From assembly GCF_014841135.1 (NCBI RefSeq), contig NZ_JACYTN010000003.1, positions 1-64,000 of the forward strand: 64,000 nucleotides of DNA, given 5' to 3'. Below, piece after piece: positions 10,537 to 20,016 of the stretch (position 1 is the first letter of the stretch; every line of letters starts with the position of its first letter). The position numbers and the translations under genes were made by a program. Source of the DNA: Paenibacillus arenosi (lineage in GTDB: Bacteria > Bacillota > Bacilli > Paenibacillales > Paenibacillaceae). A model generated the notes under the pieces. The model was not told the origin of the DNA. It did not search any database and was given only the letters and a program-made list of their open reading frames with translations.

Positions 10537-10546
10537 ATGCTACAAT
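10537..10546 (+). promoter_or_regulatory. Extended -10 promoter of the wal operon
   Basis: TATGCTACAAT contains TG-N-TACAAT, an extended -10 element, 43 bases before the walR start. No convincing -35 box is seen at 17 bases. Confidence 0.45.
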
Positions 10547-10588
10547 AGACGAATAAGATTCGATGGAATTTAAAGTGAGGTGGAGTTC

Positions 10589-11314
10589 ATGTACGGCAAA
10601 ATATTAGTCGTGGATGATGAACAGCCGATTGCGGATATTTTGAAATTCAACTTAGAAAAAGAGGGCTACGAAGTCGTCTGCGCTTTCGATGGCAACCAAG
10701 CAGTAGAGCTGGCATTGTCGGAGAAGCCAGATCTTATTTTGCTTGATCTAATGCTACCTGGTAAAGACGGTATGGATGTTTGCCGTGAAGTGCGCCAGCA
10801 TCGTCATATGCCGATCATTATGCTGACTGCGAAGGATACGGAGCTGGACAAAGTATTAGGTCTTGAATTGGGTGCTGATGATTATGTGACGAAACCATTC
10901 AGTACACGTGAACTACTCGCGCGGGTAAAGGCACATTTACGTCGCCAGAAGGCAGATCCAGCCGCTGAAGCAGCAGGTGTAGATGAGCAGGACAAGCAGG
11001 GAATTCGTTTGCATGAGCTGTTAATCGATACCGATATGTATCTTGTATATAAAAATAAGAAAGCACTTGATCTCACACATCGTGAGTATGAATTGCTGTA
11101 CTATTTAGTGAAAAATAATGGCAAGGTCATGACGCGTGAGCATTTATTGCAAGCGGTATGGGGCTATGAATACTTCGGAGATGTTCGCACGGTAGATGTA
11201 ACGATACGTCGACTGCGTGAGAAAATCGAAGATGACCCTAGCAAGCCTGAATATATTATTACGCGCCGTGGTCTTGGTTATATGATGCGTAATCCGAATA
11301 ACGGAGGACTGTAA
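10589..11314 (+). CDS. walR: Essential response regulator WalR (YycF)
   Basis: 241 aa OmpR-type regulator. Receiver domain 1-115 with acidic pair D9/D10, phosphoacceptor D53 (LLLDLMLPG), T and K switch residues ([14 protein letters not shown]); winged helix C-terminal domain about 135-235. WalR controls wall hydrolases and is essential in most Bacilli. GTG 10580 is in frame but lies within the SD (GAGGTGG), so ATG 10589 is chosen. The stop TAA shares its last A with the walK ATG (11314), giving tight coupling. Confidence 0.97.
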   Translation: MYGKILVVDDEQPIADILKFNLEKEGYEVVCAFDGNQAVELALSEKPDLILLDLMLPGKDGMDVCREVRQHRHMPIIMLTAKDTELDKVLGLELGADDYVTKPFSTRELLARVKAHLRRQKADPAAEAAGVDEQDKQGIRLHELLIDTDMYLVYKNKKALDLTHREYELLYYLVKNNGKVMTREHLLQAVWGYEYFGDVRTVDVTIRRLREKIEDDPSKPEYIITRRGLGYMMRNPNNGGL

Positions 11315-13242
11315 TGGTTGCATGGGTGAGTCGTTTCTTTCGTACGATTCAGGCAAAGCTGATTATTATCTATGTGCTGCTTATTCTTATTGCGATGCAG
11401 TTGATCGGCGTCTATTTCATCAGTACGATGAAGGATTTGTTTACGACGAATTTTACAGACGATCTCAATAAGACAGCGAGTATCGTACAACTTCTCGCAG
11501 CTCCTAAGCTGGAAGAGAACGAGGGAACGCCCGATCAGAAATTGCGGGATGAACTCAATAATATTTTGCAGACGTTATTTACGATGAATGGTGTAGAGAT
11601 ACAGGTGCTCGATGATACAGGTCGAGTGTTGGCGACCTCTGTACAAGCTCATCGCGGCTATATCGGTCGTAAAAATACGGAAACCGTCGTCAGCCGCTCC
11701 TTACAAGGGATACCCGAGAATGAAGAGGCTATTATCGACGAGCATAATGTTCGGAAAAAGGTTATGGCGAAGCCGATAATAGCCAACTCTGTTGATGGCG
11801 GAGTGGTTGGCGCCGTGTATATCGTTGCTTCTATGGAAGATTTATATGAAACGATCGACTCGATCAATCAAATCTTTTTATCTGGAATGATCATTGCGCT
11901 TGGTCTAACGGCTGCTCTGGGCATTATACTTGCCCATACGATTACACAGCCGATTACCGAAGTGACTAGACAGGCAGCCAAAGTAGCTGAAGGGAACTTT
12001 GAAGGAACTGTTCCGGTGCTTGGAAATGATGAAATTGGCCATTTGAGCGAGGCTTTCAATCATATGACAAGGCGTCTTCAAGAAGCGCTGAGTGTAAATG
12101 AAGAGGAAAATGAGAAGCTAGCATCAATCTTGACGAATATGAGTGACGGCGTAATTGCTACGGATGAGCAAGGTAGGGTCATTCTTATGAACCGAGGAGC
12201 TAGCGAGCTTCTTGGGATGAAGGAAAGCGATGCAGAGGGCAAAGATATTGCCAAGATGCTGAACATCTCATTAGATGTGTTACAGAAGCAGATCGATGGG
12301 CAAGTGAACTGGATGCTACTGCCCTACAGCTCATATTTGGATGAAGGTACCGCAGCTAATGAACATGAATCGATACTGCGCGTAACATTTAGTCCTATTC
12401 ATCGTCGTGGTGAAGGGACAACAGGTACCATCTTCGTTCTGCGAGATGTAACGGAGCAGGAGAAGTTGGATCAGTCACGTCGTGAATTTGTAGCCAATGT
12501 ATCTCATGAGCTTAGAACACCACTAACGACGATTAAGAGCTACACAGAGGCACTGGATGATGGTGCATTGGATGAGCCAGAGCTAGCAGGACGATTCGTT
12601 GGCGTTATTCGCAATGAAACAGAGCGAATGATTCGTCTAGTAACCGATTTGCTGCACTTATCACGCTTGGATTCGAAGCAGGCTAGCTTGCGTATGCAGC
12701 TAACGGATGTGTCGGAACTTCTGGATGAAGCAATGGATCGATTCTCTTTCCAATTCCGTAAGAAGCGGATCGATGCTCGTCTAGAAATAGAGTCTGGCAT
12801 TGAATCCCTTGTTATGGATCGTGATCAAATCGACCAGGTATTGGACAATGTATTGTCCAATGCAGTTAAATACACGCCTGAGCATGGAACAATTCGCTTG
12901 CGAGCGGCTTGGATAGAGGATAGCAGTATGGTGGCTGTAACCATAGAAGATAACGGTATGGGTATCCCGAAGAAGGATATTGCGCGCATTTTTGATCGTT
13001 TTTATCGTGTGGACAAAGCTCGTTCGCGCAGTATGGGCGGTACAGGATTAGGCTTATCGATTGCCCGGGAAATTATAAGGGTACACGGTGGAACGATTAC
13101 GATTGACTCGGAATGGGAGCAAGGTACGCAAGTTACGTTTACACTCCCAGCTGTTATTCACACCAAAGAAGATGTTGCCGGCCATGTAGAGGACAAGGAC
13201 AATCTGTCTCAGCCTAAAATGATTGAAGAAGGAAGTGATTAG
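11314..13242 (+). CDS. walK: Sensor histidine kinase WalK (YycG)
   Basis: 642 aa, typical WalK size. Order: membrane helix (about 14-34), extracellular sensor (about 35-187), second helix (about 190-213), HAMP (about 214-266), PAS (about 268-375), HisKA with the phospho-acceptor His at 398 (VSHELRTPLTTIKS), and HATPase (about 490-610) with N box NVLSNAVKY, DNGMGI and GGTGLGL. It senses wall state and phosphorylates WalR. It is followed by the regulators yycH and yycI, as in B. subtilis. Confidence 0.97.
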   Translation: MVAWVSRFFRTIQAKLIIIYVLLILIAMQLIGVYFISTMKDLFTTNFTDDLNKTASIVQLLAAPKLEENEGTPDQKLRDELNNILQTLFTMNGVEIQVLDDTGRVLATSVQAHRGYIGRKNTETVVSRSLQGIPENEEAIIDEHNVRKKVMAKPIIANSVDGGVVGAVYIVASMEDLYETIDSINQIFLSGMIIALGLTAALGIILAHTITQPITEVTRQAAKVAEGNFEGTVPVLGNDEIGHLSEAFNHMTRRLQEALSVNEEENEKLASILTNMSDGVIATDEQGRVILMNRGASELLGMKESDAEGKDIAKMLNISLDVLQKQIDGQVNWMLLPYSSYLDEGTAANEHESILRVTFSPIHRRGEGTTGTIFVLRDVTEQEKLDQSRREFVANVSHELRTPLTTIKSYTEALDDGALDEPELAGRFVGVIRNETERMIRLVTDLLHLSRLDSKQASLRMQLTDVSELLDEAMDRFSFQFRKKRIDARLEIESGIESLVMDRDQIDQVLDNVLSNAVKYTPEHGTIRLRAAWIEDSSMVAVTIEDNGMGIPKKDIARIFDRFYRVDKARSRSMGGTGLGLSIAREIIRVHGGTITIDSEWEQGTQVTFTLPAVIHTKEDVAGHVEDKDNLSQPKMIEEGSD

Positions 13243-13243
13243 G

Positions 13244-14566
13244 GTGAAGGAGCAAGCAAAGTCGATTGTGCTGGCAGTGCTTATTGTAACAAGCCTGGCG
13301 CAGAGCTTCTTCCTGACCTATAACATGCCGAACTTCAATGCAGTTATGAAGCGGGAGAATGAATATATGCCGGTACGGCCTCTTGGCCAGGAGCTAAAGG
13401 TAGAAAATTTGATTTATCCTAATCAAATTATTCTTCATTTAGGGAATGACAAGCACGCGATGTTGTATCCGGACGTACCGTTTTACAATATTGTGCTGAA
13501 TCGATTAAAAGGTAGATCGTTCGAGGCTTTCCAGGTGAAATCTGCGGAAACTATTGATTGGAAGCAGATTCGTCGCGAGTATGAGGGGATTGAGTTGCAA
13601 TTTGAATCCGCTATACCTGCGAAGCTGCTAGAAAAAGTTATTCCTATTAATGAAGATGATTCTGCGTTCATGAATGAAAACATTCGTGAAATATGGATAT
13701 ATGCATTAGAAGATATGAATCAGGTGCGGGTGCTTTTCGTGACAGACAATAATGGACGTGTCTATGAGTCTACGAGAGCAGACTTAACCGTACAGGATGT
13801 AAAGGTACAAGTTGAGTTTGGAAGAGGTGTGCCAGCCTTTAAGCGTGTAGATGACGCATTTTATATCCCTGTTGAGCCGTATGAGATGACGCAGCTCGTT
13901 ATGCCTTATCAAATATTTACGCCGGAGGAGATGCAGAACAGTTTATTTTTCGATCCGACGCTAACGAAAATAATTACCGAAGCGAACGGTTCTGTCATTT
14001 ACACGGACAGTAAACGAGGATTGCAAGTAAATCAAGAGCATCATTGGGTAACCTATTCCGATCCAAGTGCACCGGCAGAAGGACAAAGTGATGCGACAAG
14101 CGATGTATTAAAAGCCATTTCCTTTGTGAATCAGCATGGAGGATGGAATGGTACGTATCGATTGTCCTTAATTAAGGATGGAACAGAGAACGATCAATCG
14201 AATCCCATGCTTCAATCGCTTCATGGTAAGCACAGTCGAGTGCGATTCCAACAATATTGGGGTTCTTATCCGATTATTATGAATTCGGCACTTAAGTTCG
14301 GCTACGTACAGGTTACTTTGCAAAATGGAATGGTTACGACGTATGATCGTTCGCTTATTAAGTTAGGTGGCCATGCGACGCAAAGAGAGCTACGCAAGCT
14401 TCCTGCGGGCGACGCATTGTTAAAGAAGCTCAAGCAAATGGAGCGTTACTCAGAAATTACAGACGTACAACCAGTATATAAACCTGTCCTGATAGAAGAG
14501 GGAATGAAGCTCACCCCTGCTTGGCAAGTTACGTATCAGGATGGAACAACGGATTGGGTTATATAA
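13244..14566 (+). CDS. yycH: WalK regulator YycH
   Basis: About 440 aa. One N-terminal membrane helix (SIVLAVLIVTSLAQSFFLTY) and a long extracytoplasmic domain of the YycH fold. YycH and YycI interact with WalK through their membrane helices and modulate its activity. GTG 13244 starts just after the walK stop and has the SD GGAAGTG; a TTG at 13223 is in frame but would sit upstream of this SD. Identified by fold family features and by the invariant walRKHI order; the sequence of this family is poorly conserved. Confidence 0.88.
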   Translation: MKEQAKSIVLAVLIVTSLAQSFFLTYNMPNFNAVMKRENEYMPVRPLGQELKVENLIYPNQIILHLGNDKHAMLYPDVPFYNIVLNRLKGRSFEAFQVKSAETIDWKQIRREYEGIELQFESAIPAKLLEKVIPINEDDSAFMNENIREIWIYALEDMNQVRVLFVTDNNGRVYESTRADLTVQDVKVQVEFGRGVPAFKRVDDAFYIPVEPYEMTQLVMPYQIFTPEEMQNSLFFDPTLTKIITEANGSVIYTDSKRGLQVNQEHHWVTYSDPSAPAEGQSDATSDVLKAISFVNQHGGWNGTYRLSLIKDGTENDQSNPMLQSLHGKHSRVRFQQYWGSYPIIMNSALKFGYVQVTLQNGMVTTYDRSLIKLGGHATQRELRKLPAGDALLKKLKQMERYSEITDVQPVYKPVLIEEGMKLTPAWQVTYQDGTTDWVI

Positions 14567-14595
14567 ATGAGCTCGAAATGAAAGGAGGAGCAGTT

Positions 14596-15342
14596 ATGGA
14601 TTGGGGTCGCGCTAAGAGCATATTAATTTATGCCTTTCTAGCCTTAAATATCGTGCTCGGTTATCAGCTCTGGCAGGATATACGCGATCGGATGCACTCT
14701 GATAAGGACTGGAGGTCTCTATCAGCGGAGACGATTCGTACGATGGAGGAGAAGCAGATTCAGATTAAGGGACCCATTCCTTCTGAGACTCCTTCATTGC
14801 GAGAAATTACGTATCGTTACAAGGTGAAGCAGGATCAACCTGTACCTTTAATAAATGAAGAGCTTGGTAAAGTGGTGTTTTCTCACTCCGAGACCATAGC
14901 TGCTCTAGAGGATGAAATTCCGCATATTGAAGAGTACTGGTATGACGATTCCTATCGTGATAATATGTTCGTGCTGCATCAGATGATGCCGACGGGATAT
15001 CCTATATTCGATGTACGCTTGGATTTATTTTATGATAATCAGAAGATTACAGAATATCGTCAGCAATATATGGAGTTAGTAGAATCGGATGAAGCCCCGG
15101 CTCAGACGGTTCTGCCTGCCTCCAAGGCATTGGGTAAGTTAATCGAAGACCATTTGCCTTCAGGTTCTGTTATTAAGAGTATTAAGCTGGGCTATCACGG
15201 CCAACAGTTTGATACCGATATTCAAGTAGCTGCACCTGTATGGCGTGTGGTGCTAGAGAATGGAAATGATATTTTTTATGTGAGTGCCAATAATGCAGCT
15301 GTTGAGCATTATCAGGTGGATAAGAAGGAGAAGGAAGCATGA
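14596..15342 (+). CDS. yycI: WalK regulator YycI
   Basis: 248 aa. Starts MDWGRAKSILIYAFLALNIVL, the diagnostic YycI N-terminus with a single membrane helix, followed by an extracytoplasmic YycI domain. It partners YycH in regulating WalK. ATG 14596 has the SD AAAGGAGGAG; the upstream in-frame start at 14521 lies within yycH and has no SD. The stop region overlaps the walJ start as ATGA (15339-15342). Confidence 0.93.
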   Translation: MDWGRAKSILIYAFLALNIVLGYQLWQDIRDRMHSDKDWRSLSAETIRTMEEKQIQIKGPIPSETPSLREITYRYKVKQDQPVPLINEELGKVVFSHSETIAALEDEIPHIEEYWYDDSYRDNMFVLHQMMPTGYPIFDVRLDLFYDNQKITEYRQQYMELVESDEAPAQTVLPASKALGKLIEDHLPSGSVIKSIKLGYHGQQFDTDIQVAAPVWRVVLENGNDIFYVSANNAAVEHYQVDKKEKEA

Positions 15343-16160
15343 GCTTACGATTTACGGTGTTGTCGAGCGGCTCTACGGGCAATTGTACAGTCGTGAAGAC
15401 AGACGATGCGACGCTCATGATCGATGTCGGTTTGAGCTGCAAACGAACAGACGAGCTGCTGCATGAGCAGGGCTTGTCTGGTTCAAGTATTGACGGTATT
15501 CTCGTTACACATGAGCATTCCGATCATGTTAAGGGATTGGGTGCATTCGCTCGTAAATATGATGTGCCTGTATACGCGAATGAGAAGACCTGGGAGGCAT
15601 TGCAGAAGCATGTCGGCAAGTTGGCAGAGGAAAAGCGAATTGTGATGGATACGGGCGAAGCGAAAGACTTTGGCGATCTTCGTGTCGAATCGATTGGCAT
15701 TTCCCATGATGCGGCCGAGCCGGTGGCTTACAATTTCTACGAAGGCGAAACCAAGCTGAGCGTAGCGACCGATCTCGGTTATATGTCGGACAAAGTTCGC
15801 GATGCGATCTCAGATGCAGATGTACTTGTGTTGGAGTCGAATCATGATATTCAGATGTTACGCATGGGACGTTATCCATGGAATATTAAGCAGCGAATTC
15901 TCGGCGATAAGGGACACTTGTCCAATGAAGCGGCTGGTGAGGCAATGAGTGAAGTGGTGACAGGCAATACGCGCAGAGTGTATCTAGCCCATTTAAGCCG
16001 TGAGCATAATCAGAAAGATATTGCCCGCATGACGGTACAGGATGTTATGGAGAGCAATGGGCATTTTTATAAAGAATCAGAGCTTCAAGTACTTGATACG
16101 CACTATGATCGGCCAACGGCATGGGATCATGTACGTGAGAAGTCTATCATTCGTCTGTAA
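15339..16160 (+). CDS. walJ: Metallo-beta-lactamase fold exonuclease WalJ (YycJ)
   Basis: 273 aa MBL-fold protein. The metal motif HEHSDHVKG (residues about 53-61) and later histidines and aspartates (DLGYMSD, HLSREHN) are present. Family members are 5'-3' DNA exonucleases or nuclease-like proteins linked to mismatch repair and wall/division coordination. It overlaps yycI by 4 bases. Its 3' end overlaps the last 14 bases of a convergent small gene. Confidence 0.94.
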   Translation: MSLRFTVLSSGSTGNCTVVKTDDATLMIDVGLSCKRTDELLHEQGLSGSSIDGILVTHEHSDHVKGLGAFARKYDVPVYANEKTWEALQKHVGKLAEEKRIVMDTGEAKDFGDLRVESIGISHDAAEPVAYNFYEGETKLSVATDLGYMSDKVRDAISDADVLVLESNHDIQMLRMGRYPWNIKQRILGDKGHLSNEAAGEAMSEVVTGNTRRVYLAHLSREHNQKDIARMTVQDVMESNGHFYKESELQVLDTHYDRPTAWDHVREKSIIRL

Positions 16161-16398
16161 GTTCGAGAAATTGATCGAGCTCTAATGCTTTGCGCGAGAT
16201 ATCGTCCTGTTCTACGATGCCCTTTTCAACGAGTAGTTCCATTAAGGTAGAGAGGGCAAGGGTGAGGCGGTAATTGTCTTGCTTCAGATCAGCGATCTGG
16301 GCGATTAGATCAATATTGGACCACATCGCTGATTGAGCATCGGCATTGGAATGAAATTGATGGTGATCACGATAATCGGAATAAGTTCGGAATGACAT
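16147..16398 (-). CDS. Conserved hypothetical protein, 83 aa
   Basis: Soluble 83-residue protein, hydrophilic and histidine-rich at the start (YRDHHQFHSNAD) with a helical middle (LIAQIADLKQDNYRLTLALSTLMELL) that could form a coiled coil, then an acidic end. Strong SD AGGAGG before ATG 16398 supports translation. It is convergent with walJ and overlaps its end by 14 bases. Function not recognised. The 257 bases between it and htrA are AT rich and carry the divergent promoters. Confidence 0.72.
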   Translation of the reverse strand: MSFRTYSDYRDHHQFHSNADAQSAMWSNIDLIAQIADLKQDNYRLTLALSTLMELLVEKGIVEQDDISRKALELDQFLELTDE

Positions 16399-16655
16399 GT
16401 TTACAACCTCCTATTAATATAAATTTGATATAGGTGTTACATGGATGGGTAGCTACGGAATAAACCGTATTCATAGAACTTGGCTATGTTGAAATCAAGC
16501 TATTGGTGCTGTCTAGCAATTCTATTGATATAAATGTTATGTAAGAGAATTAAAATCTATGATTATTCATAGCATGATAATAGAAGCAATTGCATTAAAT
16601 ATAGTATTGACCATATAAGCAGTTCGTAATCATGGTTACAGGGGAGTTGGAGCGG

Positions 16656-17918
16656 ATGGGTTTGTTCGATGATGATTTCTATTCGTCAAAGGTATCGCGC
16701 AGGAGCAGGTTCAGTGGTAATCGTAAGCAGCATGCGGAAACATGGAACTGGAAACGTGCAAGTCGGTCACATCGGCACACCAGTTTATCCACGCTGCAGG
16801 TTGCGATTGTTAGCTCAATAACGAGCGCAGCCTTTGTTATTTTGATGTATTCATGGCTCATTCATGCTCAAGCTCCAACAACTGTAGTCGCTGCAGCAGA
16901 ACCATCTATAGATACGATTGCGAATGCTTATGATGATTTGCTTGTGCAGGCAGCAGATAAGGCTAGCCCGACGATCGTTAGCATCCTAAACAAGCAGAAG
17001 GCGATCGAGGAAGAGGAAAGCAAGCAAGGGCTGGATGATATTAGCTTGGGATCGGGCATTATTTTTGAGAAAAAAGATAACGACGCATATATCCTTACAA
17101 ATGAGCATGTAGTAAGCGGGGCTGAACAATTGGAAATTGTATTATCTAATGGACAGCGCAAGCATGCAGAGGTTGTGGGTAAAGATAAAATATCGGACTT
17201 GGCTGTGCTCAAGATCGATGGTGCTGGCGTAAATCAAATTGCGGAATTTGGCGATTCGCGCAGTTTGCGTCGGGGTGAAACGGTTATTGCGATTGGCAAT
17301 CCGTTCGGACTCGGTGGTTCGCTTACTTCGGGCATTATTAGCTATACGAATCGAATGATTCCTATTTCTTTAAATGGGGATGGTGTCTACGATTGGGAAC
17401 AAACCGTCATCCAAACAGATGCAGCAATTAATGAGGGAAATAGCGGCGGTGCGCTAATTGATCTGCATGGACGTGTCATTGGTATTAATACGATGAAAAT
17501 CGCTTCTACGGGAGCGGAAGGACTCGGTTTTGCGATTCCAATGCACGAGGTAGGGAAAGTTGTCGATCAGCTTATGAAAAAGGGTAAGGTGATTCGCCCT
17601 TATTTAGGTGTGTACACGGTTGATCTCGAAAATGAGTATGCTCCCATTACAGATGAACAGCGTAGTGATTTGAAGCTGCCGAAGTCAGTTACATCAGGTG
17701 TTATCGTCTTAGAGGCCTCTGGACCTGCCCAAGAGGCAGGGTTCAAGTTGAATGATGTCATTGTGAAATTCGACAAGCAGGATATTTCTACGACGTTGGA
17801 ATTAAGAAGGTATTTGTATGAGCATAAGCAGGTTGGCGACACCATGGAGATTACGTATTACCGGGACGGCAAGCAAATGAAGATCACTGTTACGTTAGGA
17901 GATCGTCCTAATTCGTAA
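16656..17918 (+). CDS. htrA: Membrane-anchored S1C serine protease, HtrA/DegP type
   Basis: 420 aa. Cytoplasmic basic N-terminus, a membrane helix (about 57-78), trypsin-like domain with the triad H151 (TNEHVV), D181 (DLAVLKID) and S263 (GNSGGAL), and one PDZ domain (about 320-410). It is the YycK/HtrC-type quality-control protease that usually closes the wal operon. ATG 16656 is favoured because the SD (GGGGAG, 16640s; GGAG at 16649) lies between it and the earlier in-frame ATG 16632. It is separated from walJ by a convergent gene, so it likely has its own promoter. Confidence 0.92.
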   Translation: MGLFDDDFYSSKVSRRSRFSGNRKQHAETWNWKRASRSHRHTSLSTLQVAIVSSITSAAFVILMYSWLIHAQAPTTVVAAAEPSIDTIANAYDDLLVQAADKASPTIVSILNKQKAIEEEESKQGLDDISLGSGIIFEKKDNDAYILTNEHVVSGAEQLEIVLSNGQRKHAEVVGKDKISDLAVLKIDGAGVNQIAEFGDSRSLRRGETVIAIGNPFGLGGSLTSGIISYTNRMIPISLNGDGVYDWEQTVIQTDAAINEGNSGGALIDLHGRVIGINTMKIASTGAEGLGFAIPMHEVGKVVDQLMKKGKVIRPYLGVYTVDLENEYAPITDEQRSDLKLPKSVTSGVIVLEASGPAQEAGFKLNDVIVKFDKQDISTTLELRRYLYEHKQVGDTMEITYYRDGKQMKITVTLGDRPNS

Positions 17919-18075
17919 TTGGTCGGGAATGTAGGTTTGTTAGCTGATCGGTGTTGAGTTATGTAAGTTTGCTTGTGTTTCTTATTGTATTTGGATTGTG
18001 GCTTGAAACGAAACAGAGCTTGGAGTACATTAGAGATAAGACAAACAGCTGGTTAGGCAAGAAAGAGGGAACTTC

Positions 18076-18246
18076 ATGTATGTAGTATGCAAAGAGCATG
18101 TAGAACTAGCAATTGATAAGTTCGTTGATGAATTTGAAGATGCACCGGATATTGTAGACTTGGATGAGCAGCAATTCAGTGATTGGGAGCGCCCAATTCG
18201 TTGTTGTATGAATTGTGAGGAAGAGGCACAATTCCTGGTCGTATAG
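18076..18246 (+). CDS. CxxH/CxxC mini-protein
   Basis: 56 aa. The N-terminal VCKEH gives CxxH and the C-terminal CCMNC gives CxxC, with an acidic middle (FVDEFEDAPDIVDLDEQQ). This fits the small CxxH/CxxC family of Bacilli, found between htrA and rlmH, thought to bind a metal such as zinc; its role is unknown. The start has an SD (AAAGAGGGA) before ATG 18076. It is short enough to be missed by gene finders. Confidence 0.88.
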   Translation: MYVVCKEHVELAIDKFVDEFEDAPDIVDLDEQQFSDWERPIRCCMNCEEEAQFLVV

Positions 18247-18367
18247 CGAAGGATGTTAGTTGCATAGTTGCGGGCATCGAGATTGCTTTTTAAGGTGATC
18301 GTGTCAGAAGTAAGATGAAGATGCCTACTGTATGAGATGTGTATAACTGCAACGTATGAAGAACAAG

Positions 18368-18410
18368 CAAGGGGAAAGCAGGCGGGAGTCTGTGAATACC
18401 CTTGTTTTTT
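18368..18410 (+). terminator. Rho-independent terminator
   Basis: CAAGGG (18368-18373) pairs with CCCTTG (18399-18404), followed by TTTTTT. The loop is long, so it is moderate in strength. Confidence 0.6.
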
Positions 18411-18439
18411 GCTTGTTATGGGGACAGTATCATGAATAA

Positions 18440-18545
18440 TGGGGATAACTAAGATGTTAGGTGAGATGATAAAGGTTATCCACATGTGGACAAGCGATTT
18501 TGAAGAGAAATGTAGGGCAGCTAACAATGCTTATGATGGGGATAA
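18440..18545 (+). promoter_or_regulatory. Cluster of four DnaA-box-like sites
   Basis: In the 465-base gap before patB: a perfect TTATCCACA at 18476-18484 (+), immediately followed by TTGTCCACA on the minus strand at 18485-18493, and two TTATCCCCA sites on the minus strand at 18440-18448 and 18537-18545, each one base off the consensus. The two central sites form a palindrome around TCCACATGTGGA. B. subtilis has stable DnaA-binding clusters outside oriC, one of them (as I recall) next to yydA, the rlmH orthologue. Confidence 0.6.
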
Positions 18546-18648
18546 TTCCGATGCAGGATGTGAATAGGTGATATTTGTCCTAGAGCCGCTTGGTTATTTT
18601 TTATTGAAAGTGCTGTTGATACTTTTTTAACGCGCCTACTAAATAGCA

Positions 18649-18657
18649 TGTTATACT
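18649..18657 (+). promoter_or_regulatory. Extended -10 element upstream of patB
   Basis: TGTTATACT contains TG-N-TATACT, 55 bases before the patB start; no good -35 at 17 bases. Confidence 0.4.
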
Positions 18658-18711
18658 TTGGTAAAATAAGTTCAATTCATTTACATAGATTTAGGACGAG
18701 GTGGAGACTTC

Positions 18712-19881
18712 ATGTACGAATTTGACCGAGTAATTGACCGCACTCATACAGATGCATCAAAAGTTATTCCGCAGTCAGCGGCACATCAAGACTGTATTCC
18801 TCTTTGGGTTGCAGATATGGACTTCGTGGCTGCTCCTGCGATTCAAGAGGCAATTGTGAAACGGCTTCAAACGCCGATATATGGATATACCGAGCGTTCG
18901 GATCGTTATTATAATGCGGTAATCGGATGGATGGACAAGCGTCATAACTGGCAGATTAAGAAGGATTGGATCGTGACGATTCCAGGGGTTGTGCCTTCTA
19001 TGGCTGTTACGATGAGAACTTGGGTGAAGCCAGGCGAGAAAGCAATCATTATGCCGCCGCTATATCCTCCATTTGCGAGTATGATTGCTTCCAATGGCGG
19101 TACAGTCGTGACAAGTCCACTCGTGCTGCAAAATGGACACTATGAGATCGACTTCTATGACTTTGAGCAGAAGGCGAAGGACCCTGCGGTAAAAATATTC
19201 TTCCTCTGTAATCCGCATAACCCGGGTGGTCGTGTATGGTCGCGTGAGGAACTACAGCGGATAGCGGATATTTGTCTCGCGAACGATGTTCTCATTTTCT
19301 CTGATGATATTCATCATGACATCGTGTTCCCAGGGCATACCTATACGCCGATTGCTTCCTTGTCTCCAGAAGTTGCGGATATTACGATTACAGCTACGTC
19401 TGCGGGTAAGTCGTTTAATATTGCTGGCTTTAAGGCAGCAAATATTATGATATCGAACGCGAAGCTGCGCAACGCGTTCAGCAGAACAGTACAAGCATTG
19501 GGTATCAATGATCTGGATGTGATGCCAATTGAGGCAACGATTGCTGCCTATACAGAAGGCGAAGCGTGGTTTGATGCGATGATGGCGTATATGCAAGGTA
19601 ATAATAAGCTCATTGAGGAGTTTATTACAGCACGTATTCCTGAGGTTAAGGTGTTCGAGCAAGAAGGTACGTATTTGAAATGGCTAGATTTCCGTGAGCT
19701 TGGGCTGTCTCCTGTGGAGTTGAAGGACTTCTTGCAGTTAAAGGCGAAGGTATGGTTGAACCAAGGGATTTCGTTTGGTGATAATGGAGCGGGCTTTATG
19801 CGCTTGAATATGGCTTCGCCGCGTTCTATCATTCAAGAGGCGTTGGAGCGTATGGAGAAAGCTATTCAAGCGCGTCGTTAA
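18712..19881 (+). CDS. patB: PatB/MalY-type PLP aminotransferase, C-S lyase
   Basis: 389 aa fold-type I PLP enzyme. The PLP lysine is K233 in TSAGKSFNIAG, with HNPGGRVW, SDDIHHD and an Arg near the C-terminus binding phosphate and carboxylate. The MalY/PatB family cleaves cystathionine or cysteine conjugates to thiols and pyruvate. The start MYEFDRVIDRTHTDA is typical. SD GAGGTGGAG precedes ATG 18712. It lies between the DnaA-box cluster and a terminator, and may be co-expressed with methionine metabolism, a link reinforced by metE nearby, but no shared operator was seen. Confidence 0.92.
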   Translation: MYEFDRVIDRTHTDASKVIPQSAAHQDCIPLWVADMDFVAAPAIQEAIVKRLQTPIYGYTERSDRYYNAVIGWMDKRHNWQIKKDWIVTIPGVVPSMAVTMRTWVKPGEKAIIMPPLYPPFASMIASNGGTVVTSPLVLQNGHYEIDFYDFEQKAKDPAVKIFFLCNPHNPGGRVWSREELQRIADICLANDVLIFSDDIHHDIVFPGHTYTPIASLSPEVADITITATSAGKSFNIAGFKAANIMISNAKLRNAFSRTVQALGINDLDVMPIEATIAAYTEGEAWFDAMMAYMQGNNKLIEEFITARIPEVKVFEQEGTYLKWLDFRELGLSPVELKDFLQLKAKVWLNQGISFGDNGAGFMRLNMASPRSIIQEALERMEKAIQARR

Positions 19882-19908
19882 GTTACTTTTTAAACATTTT
19901 TGCAAGGG

Positions 19909-19935
19909 AAGGGAGGGCTTAGGTCCTCTCTTTTA
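19909..19935 (+). terminator. Terminator after patB
   Basis: AGGGAGG (19910-19916) pairs with CCTCTCT (19925-19931) with one G-T pair, followed by TTTTA. Confidence 0.65.
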
Positions 19936-20016
19936 TTATGAGTATGCATCGGGTACACTAGTGGTGGCAAGCAGGACGGGATAATAGATTAGAGCAAAAG
20001 AATGGAGTACTTATAG

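Noticed and set aside
16787-16795. TTATCCACG near-DnaA box inside htrA
   Set aside because: Single site in coding sequence, one mismatch; not part of a cluster.
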